Shown here: positions 8,937-17,879 of the stretch, one piece after another | Position numbering within the stretch: the stretch's first letter is position 1 | How the letters are laid out: each line of letters starts with the position of its first letter | From: Argonema galeatum A003/A1 | Lineage (GTDB): Bacteria; Cyanobacteriota; Cyanobacteriia; Cyanobacteriales; Aerosakkonemataceae | Assembly: GCF_023333595.1 (NCBI RefSeq) | Contig: NZ_JAIQZM010000004.1 | Span: 1-64,000, forward strand | Length of the DNA: 64,000 nucleotides | Reading direction: 5' to 3' | Translations under genes and position numbers: made by a program | The notes under the pieces: generated by a model | The model's input: only the letters and a program-made list of their open reading frames with translations | Databases searched by the model: none | Told to the model about the DNA's origin: nothing

Positions 8937-9235
8937 GAAATAGGATCTGCTTCGGGAGCATCCTCAGTTTGAACACCTAACCCCCCAACCCCCTGCCCTG
9001 GGAGGGAAGGGGGAGTAAAAAACACTCTGACTCTGGAAACTCCCCTCTCCTGGTAGGAGAGGGGGCTGGGGGAGAGGTCAGGGTTGAGCGGTGCGCTAAT
9101 TGCTTCTACTTTGCTGGCTTTAACCGTTGAGAAGTAGGAGTTTCAACGGGAGCATCCAAAGTGCAACAATAGGTGGCTGAATCTTGAGAGAACGACTATA
9201 ATCTCTCTAATCTATATCAAAAAATACTCTTAGGA
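8937..9235. other. Intergenic stretch with G-rich repeat and hairpin
   Basis: No gene seen. It holds CCCCAACCCCC / GGGGGAGTAAAA low-complexity sequence and a hairpin at 9042-9064 (CCCCTCTCCT, GGT, AGGAGAGGGG). Two similar ~45-bp stretches (GTTGAGAAATAGGA ... CGGGAGCATCC near 8930 and GTTGAGAAGTAGGA ... CGGGAGCATCC near 9127) flank the G-rich part, as if it had been inserted into or between a short direct repeat. Confidence 0.5.
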
Positions 9236-10894
9236 ATGCCAAGATTAACATCTCTAGATATCCCACCCCACTTTGACATTATAGTGGTGGGTTCTGGTGC
9301 AGCAGGACTTTATGCAGCCCTTTGTTTGCCAGATCATCTGCGAGTCGGTTTGGTTACCAAAGATGCGATACATACTGGTTCAAGTAACTGGGCACAGGGA
9401 GGCATTGCTGCTGCCATCGACCCGTCAGATACCCCAATTTTGCACTTAGAAGATACACTGAAGGCTGGTGTGGGTTTGTGCGACCCCGAAGCCGTAAAAT
9501 TTCTGGTAGAAAATGCTCCTGGAGCGATCGCGCACCTAGTTGAAATGGGTGTAGCCTTCGATCGCAAAGGAGAAAAACTGGCGATGACCCTAGAAGCTGC
9601 CCACTCTCGCCCTCGCGTACTTCATTCAGCAGACACTACAGGTAGAGCGATTATCGACACCCTAACTGCCAAAGTTCGGGAACGTCCGAATATTCAGGTA
9701 GTTTCCCAGGCAGTGGCATTAAATTTGTGGCTGACTCCAGAAAAAGATAGCGTTCAAGGTATTAGCCTTCTCTACCAAAGTCAAATCCGGTGGCTAAAAT
9801 CTTCTGCAGTCATCCTCGCAACAGGTGGGGGCGGTCAAGTATTTACCCAAACCACTAATCCGAAAGTCAGTACCGGAGATGGAGTTGCACTAGCTTGGCG
9901 TGCGGGGGCAGTTTTGCGAGACTTAGAATTTTTCCAATTTCATCCCACTGCTTTAACTAAACCAGGCGCTCCCCATTTTCTGATTAGCGAAGCTGTTCGC
10001 GGGGAAGGAGCGCATCTAATCGACGATCGCGGTTACCGCTTTGCCTTTGAATATCATCCTGCCGGGGAGTTAGCTCCCAGAGATGTTGTTAGTCGAGCTA
10101 TTTTCCATCACTTGCACAAAACTGCTACAGACCCCACCCACGCTCACGTTTACTTAGACTTGCGACCGATTGACCCCGACCGCATTCGCTATCGCTTCCC
10201 TAATATTATTAATGTCTGTCAACAATGGGGTATTGATGTTTTTCAGGAGCCGATTCCAGTTGCTCCTGCTGCTCATTATTGGATGGGCGGAGTTGCTTGC
10301 GACCTGATGAGTCGTACTTCCGTTCGCGGGCTCTATGCGATTGGGGAAACGGCGAGTACGGGGGTTCACGGAGCAAATCGTCTAGCTAGTAATTCTTTGT
10401 TGGAATGTGTTGTGTTTGCTGCTCAACTGTCTCGAATTGAAATTGAGCCAATTTTGGTTGGGCCGGATTCTGATTCTTTGATGCAGGTAAACTCTGACTG
10501 GAAGGAGGAGATGGAAAAGATAGCATCGATTCGGCAAATGTTACCGAATTTGATGTGGGAAAGTGCGGGTATTTCTCGTCAAGGGGAGTTGTTGGAGTTG
10601 GCACTGGAGCGAGTGCATGATTGGCGAGAAATGTTGGCTAGTTTTAAGAGCGTTGAGTTTTTAGTGAATCTATCGCCCCACCAGATGATACGGTTAGACT
10701 CGACTGATGCTGAAGAGCAGTTGCGGATGGTGGCGGAAACGCTTAATCTTTTGGATTTGGGTTATTTAATTCTTAAAAGTGCTGCATGGCGCACTGAAAG
10801 CAGGGGCGCTCATTACCGGAGCGATTATCCGCAAACTTCTGAAAATTGGGAAGTGCATACTTTGGTGCACAGTTATTTCAACAAATGCAGGTAG
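9236..10894 (+). CDS. nadB: L-aspartate oxidase
   Basis: FAD enzyme that oxidises L-aspartate to iminoaspartate, the first step of de novo NAD synthesis (partner NadA). The dinucleotide-binding motif GSGAAGLYAAL is near residue 18. Further family blocks are SSNWAQGGIAAA, SRPRVLHSADTTGRAI, FFQFHPTAL, EAVRGEGAHL and GGVACDL ... TSVRGLYAIGE. The 552-residue length fits NadB better than the quinone-linked SdhA/FrdA. No other NAD genes are nearby, so it looks like a single transcription unit. Confidence 0.93.
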   Translation: MPRLTSLDIPPHFDIIVVGSGAAGLYAALCLPDHLRVGLVTKDAIHTGSSNWAQGGIAAAIDPSDTPILHLEDTLKAGVGLCDPEAVKFLVENAPGAIAHLVEMGVAFDRKGEKLAMTLEAAHSRPRVLHSADTTGRAIIDTLTAKVRERPNIQVVSQAVALNLWLTPEKDSVQGISLLYQSQIRWLKSSAVILATGGGGQVFTQTTNPKVSTGDGVALAWRAGAVLRDLEFFQFHPTALTKPGAPHFLISEAVRGEGAHLIDDRGYRFAFEYHPAGELAPRDVVSRAIFHHLHKTATDPTHAHVYLDLRPIDPDRIRYRFPNIINVCQQWGIDVFQEPIPVAPAAHYWMGGVACDLMSRTSVRGLYAIGETASTGVHGANRLASNSLLECVVFAAQLSRIEIEPILVGPDSDSLMQVNSDWKEEMEKIASIRQMLPNLMWESAGISRQGELLELALERVHDWREMLASFKSVEFLVNLSPHQMIRLDSTDAEEQLRMVAETLNLLDLGYLILKSAAWRTESRGAHYRSDYPQTSENWEVHTLVHSYFNKCR

Positions 10895-11086
10895 TTGAAA
10901 GGCAAATTATCGCTCGAAAACACTGGCTATGTTAACAGCTACATAATTTCTGCAACATTTATAAGAATCTTTTCAACTACGCTAACTACCTAATTAGACA
11001 ATAATTCATTTCTTCGGGTCAACATCTTGACTATTAACTTAAGTTGCTAGTTAGTTCCATTGACTCTTGTTCGGCATAGATAATGA

Positions 11087-11137
11087 GTACGTTGTTGCGA
11101 TGCCGCGCTCTAAGAGCGTTAAAGCGCAACAACGTAC
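11087..11137. repeat. GTACGTTGTTGCG palindrome family, copy 1 (degenerate centre)
   Basis: Inverted repeat with outer arms GTACGTTGTTGCG and CGCAACAACGTAC. The centre is less symmetrical than in the copies at 24775, 41602 and 48699. It lies in the 373-bp gap after nadB, in which I see no gene. Confidence 0.8.
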
Positions 11138-11267
11138 CTGCTGCAAAAGCCACTTTTCCAAGACAACCATTTTTCTGAAAACTCGCAATAATAAGAAACA
11201 AGAGCGCCTCCGTGCGAGCGGTGTCATATCCAAGTTAGATACTTTGTCATAGTTATCAAGGTACGTT

Positions 11268-11504
11268 ATGCAGAGCGATAGCACAAATCTACCCCAAAAA
11301 GAAACTTTTAACGTTTCTCAGGCTATAATTCCCACAGAAATGCTGGTGAGCCTAGCGACAGGGCCATTGCTTTTGGGAATACTATGTGGTAAAGCATCAA
11401 TAGAGCTTTTACAAGCGCTAGGTGAAGCAAGCGAAGAAGTATTTCGGGGCGATCGGTTACCGGCGATCGAATTCCCCGATCGGGCCCAAAAGCAAACTGA
11501 ATAA
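11268..11504 (+). CDS. Small conserved hypothetical protein
   Basis: A 78-residue protein of unknown function. It has a polar N-terminus, a hydrophobic middle (LVSLATGPLLLGILCG, possibly membrane-associated) and an acidic amphipathic stretch EALGEASEEVF-like near residues 50-60. It lies 104 bp before the start of ppc on the same strand, so co-transcription is possible. The coding call rests on frame length, a plausible start and amphipathic composition; I do not recognise the family. Confidence 0.6.
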   Translation: MQSDSTNLPQKETFNVSQAIIPTEMLVSLATGPLLLGILCGKASIELLQALGEASEEVFRGDRLPAIEFPDRAQKQTE

Positions 11505-11608
11505 AAAAGACCGCTCTCTGGCAGTCAGTTGGTCTTCTATGAGACTAAATTGATCGAACTTAAGAGCCTAAAATTGTGGAATATCCAAGAACAGCTAAAG
11601 CAGACCCT

Positions 11609-14600
11609 ATGAGTTCCTTACTCCACTCTGACCATCAGGCAGTTCATCTTGCATCGCCATCCGATTCGCCATCCGAATTGTATCTGCGCCATCGCCTCAA
11701 AGTGGTGGAGGACTTGTGGGAATCTGTTCTCCGATCGGAGTGCGGTCAGGAACTGGTGGATTTACTAAAGCAACTGCGATCGCTTTGTTCTCCAGAGGGA
11801 CAAGCGACCAACGAAAAAGACGCAGAAGTCTCTAAAATAATTGAAACCCTGGATATTAACGCTGCCATTCGCGCTGCGAGAGCCTTTGCGCTATACTTCC
11901 AGCTCATCAACATTGTCGAACAGCACTACGAGCAACGGGCTCAACAGCTTTCCTTAAGGATGTCACCCGCTAAAGAACCAGCCGATCCCGCACTGCAAGC
12001 ATTTGCCAAACTGGATGCAGAAGCCAAAAGTGCCGTACCCGGAGGAGACTCCCTAGAAAAAAATTGGCAAGAAACAAACGGGCAAAAGCGGGAAAAAGGC
12101 ACCTTCCAATCATTGTTTCCCAAATTGCGGCAATTAAATATGCCACCGCAAGTGATCCAGCGACTGATTGACAACCTGGATATCCGGTTGGTGTTCACAG
12201 CTCACCCCACGGAAATTGTCCGCCACACCATTAGAGACAAGCAGCGGCGCATTGCCAAGATTTTACAACAACTCGACGAAGTGGAGCAAAACGGGCAAAC
12301 CTTATACTGTAACCTCAGCTACTCTAACCTTGGGGAAACCGCACGAAGTACCGGAATCACAGAAGCGTCCCTGTGGAACAGCGCGGATGCTCCTTGGGAA
12401 GCATCAGCACTCCAAGAGGAATTGACAGAAGAAATTCGCCTGTGGTGGCGAACCGACGAATTGCATCAGTTCAAACCCTCCGTGTTAGATGAAGTAGACT
12501 ATACCCTCCACTACTTCCAAGAAGTGTTGTTTGATGCTATTCCTCAACTTTATCAACGCTTAGAGAGAAGTTTAAACAGCTCCTTTGGTAATCTGCGTCC
12601 TCCCAACCACAACTTCTGCAAGTTCGGTTCCTGGGTAGGATCGGATCGGGATGGTAACCCTTCGGTAACACCGGCGATCACTTGGCAAACAGCTTGCTAC
12701 CAGCGCAATCTGGTGTTGGAAAAATATATCAAATCGGTAGGACAGCTGATCGAGCGCTTGAGCTTATCTTTGCACTGGTGCGATGTATTGCCGGAACTGC
12801 TGGAATCTCTGGAGCAAAATAGAATGCAAATGCCAGAGGTATACGAAGAACTATCAATTAAATATCGGCAAGAGCCTTATCGCTTAAAGCTATCTTTTGT
12901 GAAGAAGCGGTTGGAAAATACCCGCGATCGCAATTGGCGACTCTACAACAGCGATGACCTGCAACGGGACAAGCTCAAGCAACCCAATCCAGGCAGCTAC
13001 TACCAGTTTGCCTCCGAATTCATGGCTCAATTGCGGCTAATCCAGCGCAACCTCAAGGAAACCGGGTTAGTTTGTCGAGATCTGGAAAATCTAATTTGTC
13101 AGGTAGAAATTTACGGCTTCAAGCTGGCGCACCTGGATATCCGTCAGGAAAGTACCCATCACTCTGACGCCGTTAATGAAATTGCCGAATACTTGCAAAT
13201 TTTACCCCGGCCTTACAACGAACTAACAGAGCAAGAACGAATCGAATGGTTGGTGGCGGAACTGCAAACCAGACGACCTTTAATTCCAACAGAACTTCCG
13301 TTTGGCCCTCAAACTAACGAAATTATTGAAACCTTCCGCGTAGTGCGTCAGCTTCAACAAGAGTTTGGCCCAGAAATCTGCCAAACTTATATCATCAGCA
13401 TGAGCCACGATGTGAGCGACTTGCTGGAAGTGTTGCTGCTGGCGAAGGAAGCCGGACTCTACGACCCATCTACAGGGGAAGGTACGCTGTACGTAGTTCC
13501 TCTGTTTGAAACCGTAGAAGACCTCAAACGAGCTCCCTACGTGATGCAGACGCTGTTTGAATTGCCTTGTTATCGGTCTTTGCTTGCTGGTGGTAAGTCG
13601 GCGATCGCACTAAAAACTTCAGACGAAACGCCAGAGACTGCTAACAGACAGCGCCAAAGCCTGCAAGAGGTGATGTTGGGGTATTCTGATAGCAATAAAG
13701 ATTCTGGTTTCTTGAGTAGTAACTGGGAAATTCACAAGGCGCAGAAAGCACTGCAAGCGATCGCAGAAAAATACGATGTCCATTTACGCATCTTCCACGG
13801 ACGCGGCGGTTCCGTAGGGCGCGGCGGCGGCCCATCCTACGAAGCTATTTTGGCACAACCCGGTCACAGCATCAACGGGCGGATCAAGATTACCGAACAA
13901 GGCGAAGTGTTAGCCTCTAAATATTCTTGGCCGGAATTAGCTATTTACAACCTGGAAACTGTCACTTCTGCCGTAATTCAAGCCAGCTTATTGCGGACTG
14001 GGTTTGATGATATTCAACCCTGGAACGAAATAATGGAAGAGTTGTCAGCTAAATCACGCACGCACTATCGCGCCTTGATTTACGAACAACCTGATTTTAT
14101 CGATTTCTTCCATAGCGTTACTCCAATTGATGAAATCAGCCAATTGCAAATTAGTTCTCGTCCGGCGCGTCGCCGCAGCGGAAAGAGGGATTTAACTACT
14201 CTCCGTGCTATTCCGTGGGTGTTTAGCTGGACGCAAAGCCGCTTTTTGCTGCCAGCTTGGTATGGTGTTGGTACTGCACTTCAGGATTTTTTAAACGAAG
14301 ACCCGCAGGAAAACTTGAAGTTAATGCGCTACTTTTATTACAAGTGGCCGTTCTTCAAAATGGTAATCTCCAAAGTGGAGATGACTTTATCAAAAGTTGA
14401 CTTGCAACTCGCTCATCATTACGTGCGGGAATTATCGTTATCTGAAGATTTGCCCCGGTTTGAAAGGTTGTTTGAACAGATTGCTAATGAATATCATCTG
14501 ACTCGGGATCTCGTACTAAGCATCACCGATCACAAACGTTTGTTGGATGGCGATCCAGATTTGCAGCGATCGGTCCAGTTACGCAATGGTAACATTGTGC

Positions 14601-14761
14601 CGCTGGGTTTCTTGCAAGTGTCTCTGCTGAAACGCTTGCGTCAAAGCAAGACTCAAGCTGCTTCTGGAGTGATCGATTCTCGTCACAGTCGCGGTGAATT
14701 GTTGCGCGGTGCGTTGTTGACGATTAACGGTATTGCTGCTGGGATGCGGAATACGGGATGA
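11609..14761 (+). CDS. ppc: Phosphoenolpyruvate carboxylase
   Basis: Adds bicarbonate to PEP to give oxaloacetate, the main anaplerotic reaction in cyanobacteria. Signatures are [10 protein letters not shown] near residue 195, with the catalytic His, and [14 protein letters not shown] near residue 729, the flexible glycine-rich loop. [12 protein letters not shown] and the C-terminus ending [10 protein letters not shown] are typical. I start at ATG 11609 (MSSLLHS, then [13 protein letters not shown]) as in relatives; a GTG 33 bp upstream would add 11 unconserved residues. A strong hairpin follows 15 bp after the stop. Confidence 0.95.
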   Translation: MSSLLHSDHQAVHLASPSDSPSELYLRHRLKVVEDLWESVLRSECGQELVDLLKQLRSLCSPEGQATNEKDAEVSKIIETLDINAAIRAARAFALYFQLINIVEQHYEQRAQQLSLRMSPAKEPADPALQAFAKLDAEAKSAVPGGDSLEKNWQETNGQKREKGTFQSLFPKLRQLNMPPQVIQRLIDNLDIRLVFTAHPTEIVRHTIRDKQRRIAKILQQLDEVEQNGQTLYCNLSYSNLGETARSTGITEASLWNSADAPWEASALQEELTEEIRLWWRTDELHQFKPSVLDEVDYTLHYFQEVLFDAIPQLYQRLERSLNSSFGNLRPPNHNFCKFGSWVGSDRDGNPSVTPAITWQTACYQRNLVLEKYIKSVGQLIERLSLSLHWCDVLPELLESLEQNRMQMPEVYEELSIKYRQEPYRLKLSFVKKRLENTRDRNWRLYNSDDLQRDKLKQPNPGSYYQFASEFMAQLRLIQRNLKETGLVCRDLENLICQVEIYGFKLAHLDIRQESTHHSDAVNEIAEYLQILPRPYNELTEQERIEWLVAELQTRRPLIPTELPFGPQTNEIIETFRVVRQLQQEFGPEICQTYIISMSHDVSDLLEVLLLAKEAGLYDPSTGEGTLYVVPLFETVEDLKRAPYVMQTLFELPCYRSLLAGGKSAIALKTSDETPETANRQRQSLQEVMLGYSDSNKDSGFLSSNWEIHKAQKALQAIAEKYDVHLRIFHGRGGSVGRGGGPSYEAILAQPGHSINGRIKITEQGEVLASKYSWPELAIYNLETVTSAVIQASLLRTGFDDIQPWNEIMEELSAKSRTHYRALIYEQPDFIDFFHSVTPIDEISQLQISSRPARRRSGKRDLTTLRAIPWVFSWTQSRFLLPAWYGVGTALQDFLNEDPQENLKLMRYFYYKWPFFKMVISKVEMTLSKVDLQLAHHYVRELSLSEDLPRFERLFEQIANEYHLTRDLVLSITDHKRLLDGDPDLQRSVQLRNGNIVPLGFLQVSLLKRLRQSKTQAASGVIDSRHSRGELLRGALLTINGIAAGMRNTG

Positions 14762-14776
14762 TGATCGCTGGTACAA

Positions 14777-14809
14777 AGAAACCCGGTTTCTTGAAGAAAC
14801 CGGGTTTCT
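14777..14809. terminator. Hairpin between convergent genes (AGAAACCCGG family)
   Basis: Stem AGAAACCCGGTTTCTT / AAGAAACCGGGTTTCT with almost no loop, located between the convergent ends of ppc and the cyclase-like gene. It belongs to a repeat family also seen at 17402, 17532, 35617, 49305 and 49355. It could terminate transcription from both sides, though there is no long T run, so it may only be a repeat. Confidence 0.5.
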
Positions 14810-14817
14810 GAGTTATG

Positions 14818-16065
14818 TTAACCTTCGTATGCGGTCATTTCTACGCCTGAAACGGTGTATTTCATTTCTGTAAATCCATTTAAATTTACCAACTCTTTCA
14901 TTGCTGCACTCAAGTACAATTTGCCTAACTTTCCTTTATCTTGCGCCATTTTAGAAGCAATGTTTACGGGCATACCAGCAATATCCTTACCACCGACAGG
15001 TAGATCGAATATTAAAACTGGGCCTACATCAATGCCAATTCGACAGCTAAGGTCTTGTTTAACTAATTCTTCACGAATCAATTTCGCAAAGTTAATCGCC
15101 GCTACTCCATCGTCAAAAATGTAAATTCCTAAGTTGCTAACTACCTTGATTTCAACACCATTGTTTTGAGAAAGCAGCCGCATACCCACATCTTTTAAAA
15201 TTGTGGAAAGGGAGATATTAGTTAACATAGAAACTTGATGTAATTCAATTTCTTTTGTCTCCCGTTCGATCAGTACGACCACTTTTTTAATCATGTACTT
15301 ATCTGCCAATTGCTGACCAAACTTAGTATCATCCAGTTGATTTTGATAACTAACTAAGTCAGCATAAAAATCCTCAGAGTAGGGAATAGGATATTTAGCA
15401 TTCCCATGTTGGACATTAGCTAAATGCGGGCCATCTAGCACTCGGAATATTTCGCCTATTATAGGATGGGCGATTTTTTTCTCAATTACAAACTGGTGGT
15501 TTTCTGGTAAGAGATTGTAAATACCTTCACTGATAGCAATTTCGCCACCTTCGGTTTCATTTTCAGCAATTTCTTCGATCGCATCTGCTTCTAATCCATA
15601 TAAGCCACCATTAATGTAATAAAACTCACCCAAGTGCGCCCCCAGCCCAATTTTAATTTTGCAGGTTTTCTTAATCTCATCCTGCATAGTTAGCAATGCA
15701 GACAAGAGAGTTTCAGCCTTAACTGATTCTGGATAAAACATTTGCGTATTATCAGCAGCCCAAATGCCAACTCCTTCGCCGCCAATTCCAGTACCGTAAC
15801 CATGCACAATTTCTTTTGGCTGATTGATAATTGCGAGAATTTCCATCAAGCCTTTTTGCTGGGTGAGTTTAGTTAAACCAGCGGAATCAGAAGAGACACT
15901 ATAGCCTTTGATTTTATACTGATCGAGCAGCTTCAAAGCATCTTCTTCCGTTTGTTCACTTTCTAGCCACTGGTTAACCAGCTTGATTGGTAAACCACCA
16001 GTAATATCTTGTGCAAGGTCAAAAAATGAAGGAGAGTATCGTTCTTTGCTAAATTTATCTGCCAT
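14818..16065 (-). CDS. Tandem class III nucleotidyl-cyclase-fold protein, catalytic sites partly lost
   Basis: A 415-residue soluble protein with two cyclase-homology regions. The first (residues ~50-210) keeps SSDSAGLTKL in place of the metal-binding (F)xDxxGFT loop, GIGGEGVGIWA in place of the second (GDG) loop, and GLGAHLGEFYYINGGLYGLEADAIEEI, quoted in parts (GAHLGEFYYING, LEADAIEEI), in place of the GxxxGxVxxGxxG...GxxVxxAxR block. The second (~265-400) has the same fold elements (GIDVGPVLIFD, GMPVNIASKMAQ) but lacks the metal Asp residues. It is therefore either a weak cyclase using domain 1 or a regulatory pseudo-cyclase. A Ser/Thr kinase gene ends upstream... its gene lies just 5' on the same strand (74-bp gap), suggesting a signalling operon. 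Confidence 0.65.
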   Translation of the reverse strand: MADKFSKERYSPSFFDLAQDITGGLPIKLVNQWLESEQTEEDALKLLDQYKIKGYSVSSDSAGLTKLTQQKGLMEILAIINQPKEIVHGYGTGIGGEGVGIWAADNTQMFYPESVKAETLLSALLTMQDEIKKTCKIKIGLGAHLGEFYYINGGLYGLEADAIEEIAENETEGGEIAISEGIYNLLPENHQFVIEKKIAHPIIGEIFRVLDGPHLANVQHGNAKYPIPYSEDFYADLVSYQNQLDDTKFGQQLADKYMIKKVVVLIERETKEIELHQVSMLTNISLSTILKDVGMRLLSQNNGVEIKVVSNLGIYIFDDGVAAINFAKLIREELVKQDLSCRIGIDVGPVLIFDLPVGGKDIAGMPVNIASKMAQDKGKLGKLYLSAAMKELVNLNGFTEMKYTVSGVEMTAYEG

Positions 16066-16139
16066 ATTTTTACCAGTCCAAACGTAATGACAAAAATATT
16101 ATACTGCCAAAGAGCCAATAACCCGACAATTTTAATTAA

Positions 16140-17282
16140 TTATTTAGGGTGTTGGCCGAATTGCGATCGCAACTCTTCCAATTCCTTATCTATCTGGCTT
16201 TTCGCTGTGGTAGAATTAGGTGACGGCGTTTGCTGAGATGGCGATTGCTGATTTTTTTTAGGTGCTAGAGGATTAAGCAATTCAGATTTTAATTGTGCTA
16301 ATTCATCATCCATTTTACTTTTAACTGGAATAGCTGGCGTAACGGGAGATGGTTTTACAGTTGGATTTGTAGGGGTTTGGGGTTTTGGTGTCGCGGCTGG
16401 TGGTGTTTGAACATTTAAATCTTTGAGAACATCAGCAGCTGATTGATAACGTCGATCGATCGCATTATCCAACATCTTATCAAGAATCTTACCCATCTGG
16501 TTACTGACGGAATTTTTCAGAAATTGCCGCCACACCCAAACATCTTGGTTCATATCATATAAATCAAAAGGCGACATTCCAGTTAATAGGTGAATGCAGG
16601 TAACTGCTAAACTATAAATATCGCTAGAAAAAACAGCCCTACCTCTAGATTGTTCCGGTGCGACATATTCTGGACTGCCGATACTCGTCCCAGTTTGCTG
16701 CAAAGCTTTGCCAGTAGTGGTTTTAGCGGCACCGAAATCGACAAGGAAGAGTTTTTTGTCGCTTTTTCTCCTTATAATATTATCAGGTTTGATATCGCGG
16801 TGAATAACTTGATGGTTGTGGACAAATTGCAAGACAGGCAATAAATCGTTGAGTAATTGCCGAATCTGAATTTCATTGAAAGTACCCTTTTCAGCTAGTT
16901 CTTGGGATAGAGTTTGTCCGTCGATAAATTCTTGGACTAGATATTGCTGATTATCTATGATAAAATATGCTAACAAGTCTGGAATTTGGGGATGTTTGCC
17001 CAATTCATCCAGTTGTACCGCTTCTTGGGTAAATAATTCCGATGCTTTTTGAAGGTTACTCGCACCTTGAACTAAAGGGAAAAATTGCTTAATTACGCAG
17101 GGGGGTTTCGATGGTTTGTCTTCATCCACTGCTAGGAATGTGCGACCAAAACCCCCTTGTCCGATCGGTTTGATGGCGCGGTAACGGTCTTTTAGGATTA
17201 ATTTGGTGCCGCAGGTGACGCAAAAGAGTGCTACATCTGGGTTTTGGGGATTTGGGCAATAGGGATTGAGGCAATAACTCAT
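16140..17282 (-). CDS. Zinc-ribbon Ser/Thr protein kinase
   Basis: Hanks-type kinase with an N-terminal four-Cys zinc ribbon (C4, C9, C21, C24), as in several cyanobacterial kinases. Kinase landmarks: GQGGFGRTF (41-49), Lys65 in VIKQF, HRDIKPDN (161-168), DFG (182-184), and SPEYVAPEQ in the activation segment. After the catalytic domain a Pro/Thr-rich linker leads to two similar short motifs, KMDDELAQLKSEL and QIDKELEELRSQF, which may be docking peptides. No TM helix. The cyclase-fold gene follows 74 bp downstream on the same strand and is a likely functional partner. Confidence 0.9.
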   Translation of the reverse strand: MSYCLNPYCPNPQNPDVALFCVTCGTKLILKDRYRAIKPIGQGGFGRTFLAVDEDKPSKPPCVIKQFFPLVQGASNLQKASELFTQEAVQLDELGKHPQIPDLLAYFIIDNQQYLVQEFIDGQTLSQELAEKGTFNEIQIRQLLNDLLPVLQFVHNHQVIHRDIKPDNIIRRKSDKKLFLVDFGAAKTTTGKALQQTGTSIGSPEYVAPEQSRGRAVFSSDIYSLAVTCIHLLTGMSPFDLYDMNQDVWVWRQFLKNSVSNQMGKILDKMLDNAIDRRYQSAADVLKDLNVQTPPAATPKPQTPTNPTVKPSPVTPAIPVKSKMDDELAQLKSELLNPLAPKKNQQSPSQQTPSPNSTTAKSQIDKELEELRSQFGQHPK

Positions 17283-17395
17283 AATAATTTTAGATCTTAG
17301 ATTTTAGATAGAAGAAACCCTTGCTTACTAAGAGTTTAACGTGATTTTGTAGGAAGGGCGATAATGTTACGCATCGCTGTCGCGATCGCACCTGT

Positions 17396-17636
17396 GGGCC
17401 TAGAAACCGGGTTTCTTTGAGAAACCGGGTTTCTGTTCTCGTAGGGAGATCGATCGCGGGACATACTTGTAGGGGGGAAAGATTTGGCGATCGCAATTTT
17501 GGTTTCATATCGGTAGGGCTCAGCATGGGCCTAGAAACCCGGTTTCTTTGAGAAACCGGGTTTCTGTTATGATAAGAAGATCGATCGCCAGACATCCTTG
17601 TAGAGGCGAAAGATTTGGCGATCGCAATTTTGGTTT
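17396..17636. repeat. 131-bp tandem duplication with AAACCGGGTTT hairpins
   Basis: Two ~110-bp units at 17396-17505 and 17527-17636, offset by 131 bp. Each contains GGGCCTAGAAACC, a hairpin of AGAAACC / GGTTTCT arms, GATCGATCG, and GATTTGGCGATCGCAATTTT. They lie upstream of the kinase gene (start 17282) and could include its promoter. The minus-strand frame across them is a by-product of the repeats. Confidence 0.8.
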
Positions 17637-17644
17637 TGATACCA

Positions 17645-17802
17645 GCCCGCCTGGGGTTCAAACCCCAGGCTAATAGCTGAAGTCCACTGAAGTGGACTGG
17701 AAGATTAATATTCAGTCCATTTTAATGGACTTTCGCTATTAGCCTGCGATTTGAATCGCAGGCGGGCCCCAAGCGAAGTCAGTGGCTTTGTGTAGAATTA
17801 AA
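17645..17802. repeat. Four-hairpin modular element, copy 1
   Basis: Outer arms GCCCGCC / GGCGGGC enclose hairpin H1 (CCTGGGGTT, CA, AACCCCAGG), arm GGCTAATAGC, H2 (AGTCCACT, GA, AGTGGACT), H3 (AGTCCATT, TT, AATGGACT), arm GCTATTAGCC and H4 (CCTGCGATT, TG, AATCGCAGG). A 3' flank, AAGCGAAG...TGGCTTTGTGTAGAATTAAA, is shared with the copy at 52820. It lies between the TPR-CHAT gene and the tandem duplication, with no gene disrupted. Confidence 0.85.
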
Positions 17803-17879
17803 ATCTCATCAATTTACCAACAGCATCATTGATTTCCGGGCGGGTGTGTGCGAATCACCCAAATACCTCACCTCTACAT

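Noticed and set aside
11067..11252. Overlapping ORFs after nadB on both strands
   Set aside because: They read through the GTACGTTGTTGCG palindrome and lack protein-like composition.
17290..17661. 123-codon minus-strand ORF
   Set aside because: It is read through the tandem duplication and its hairpins; the protein repeats itself with the DNA and has no recognisable features.
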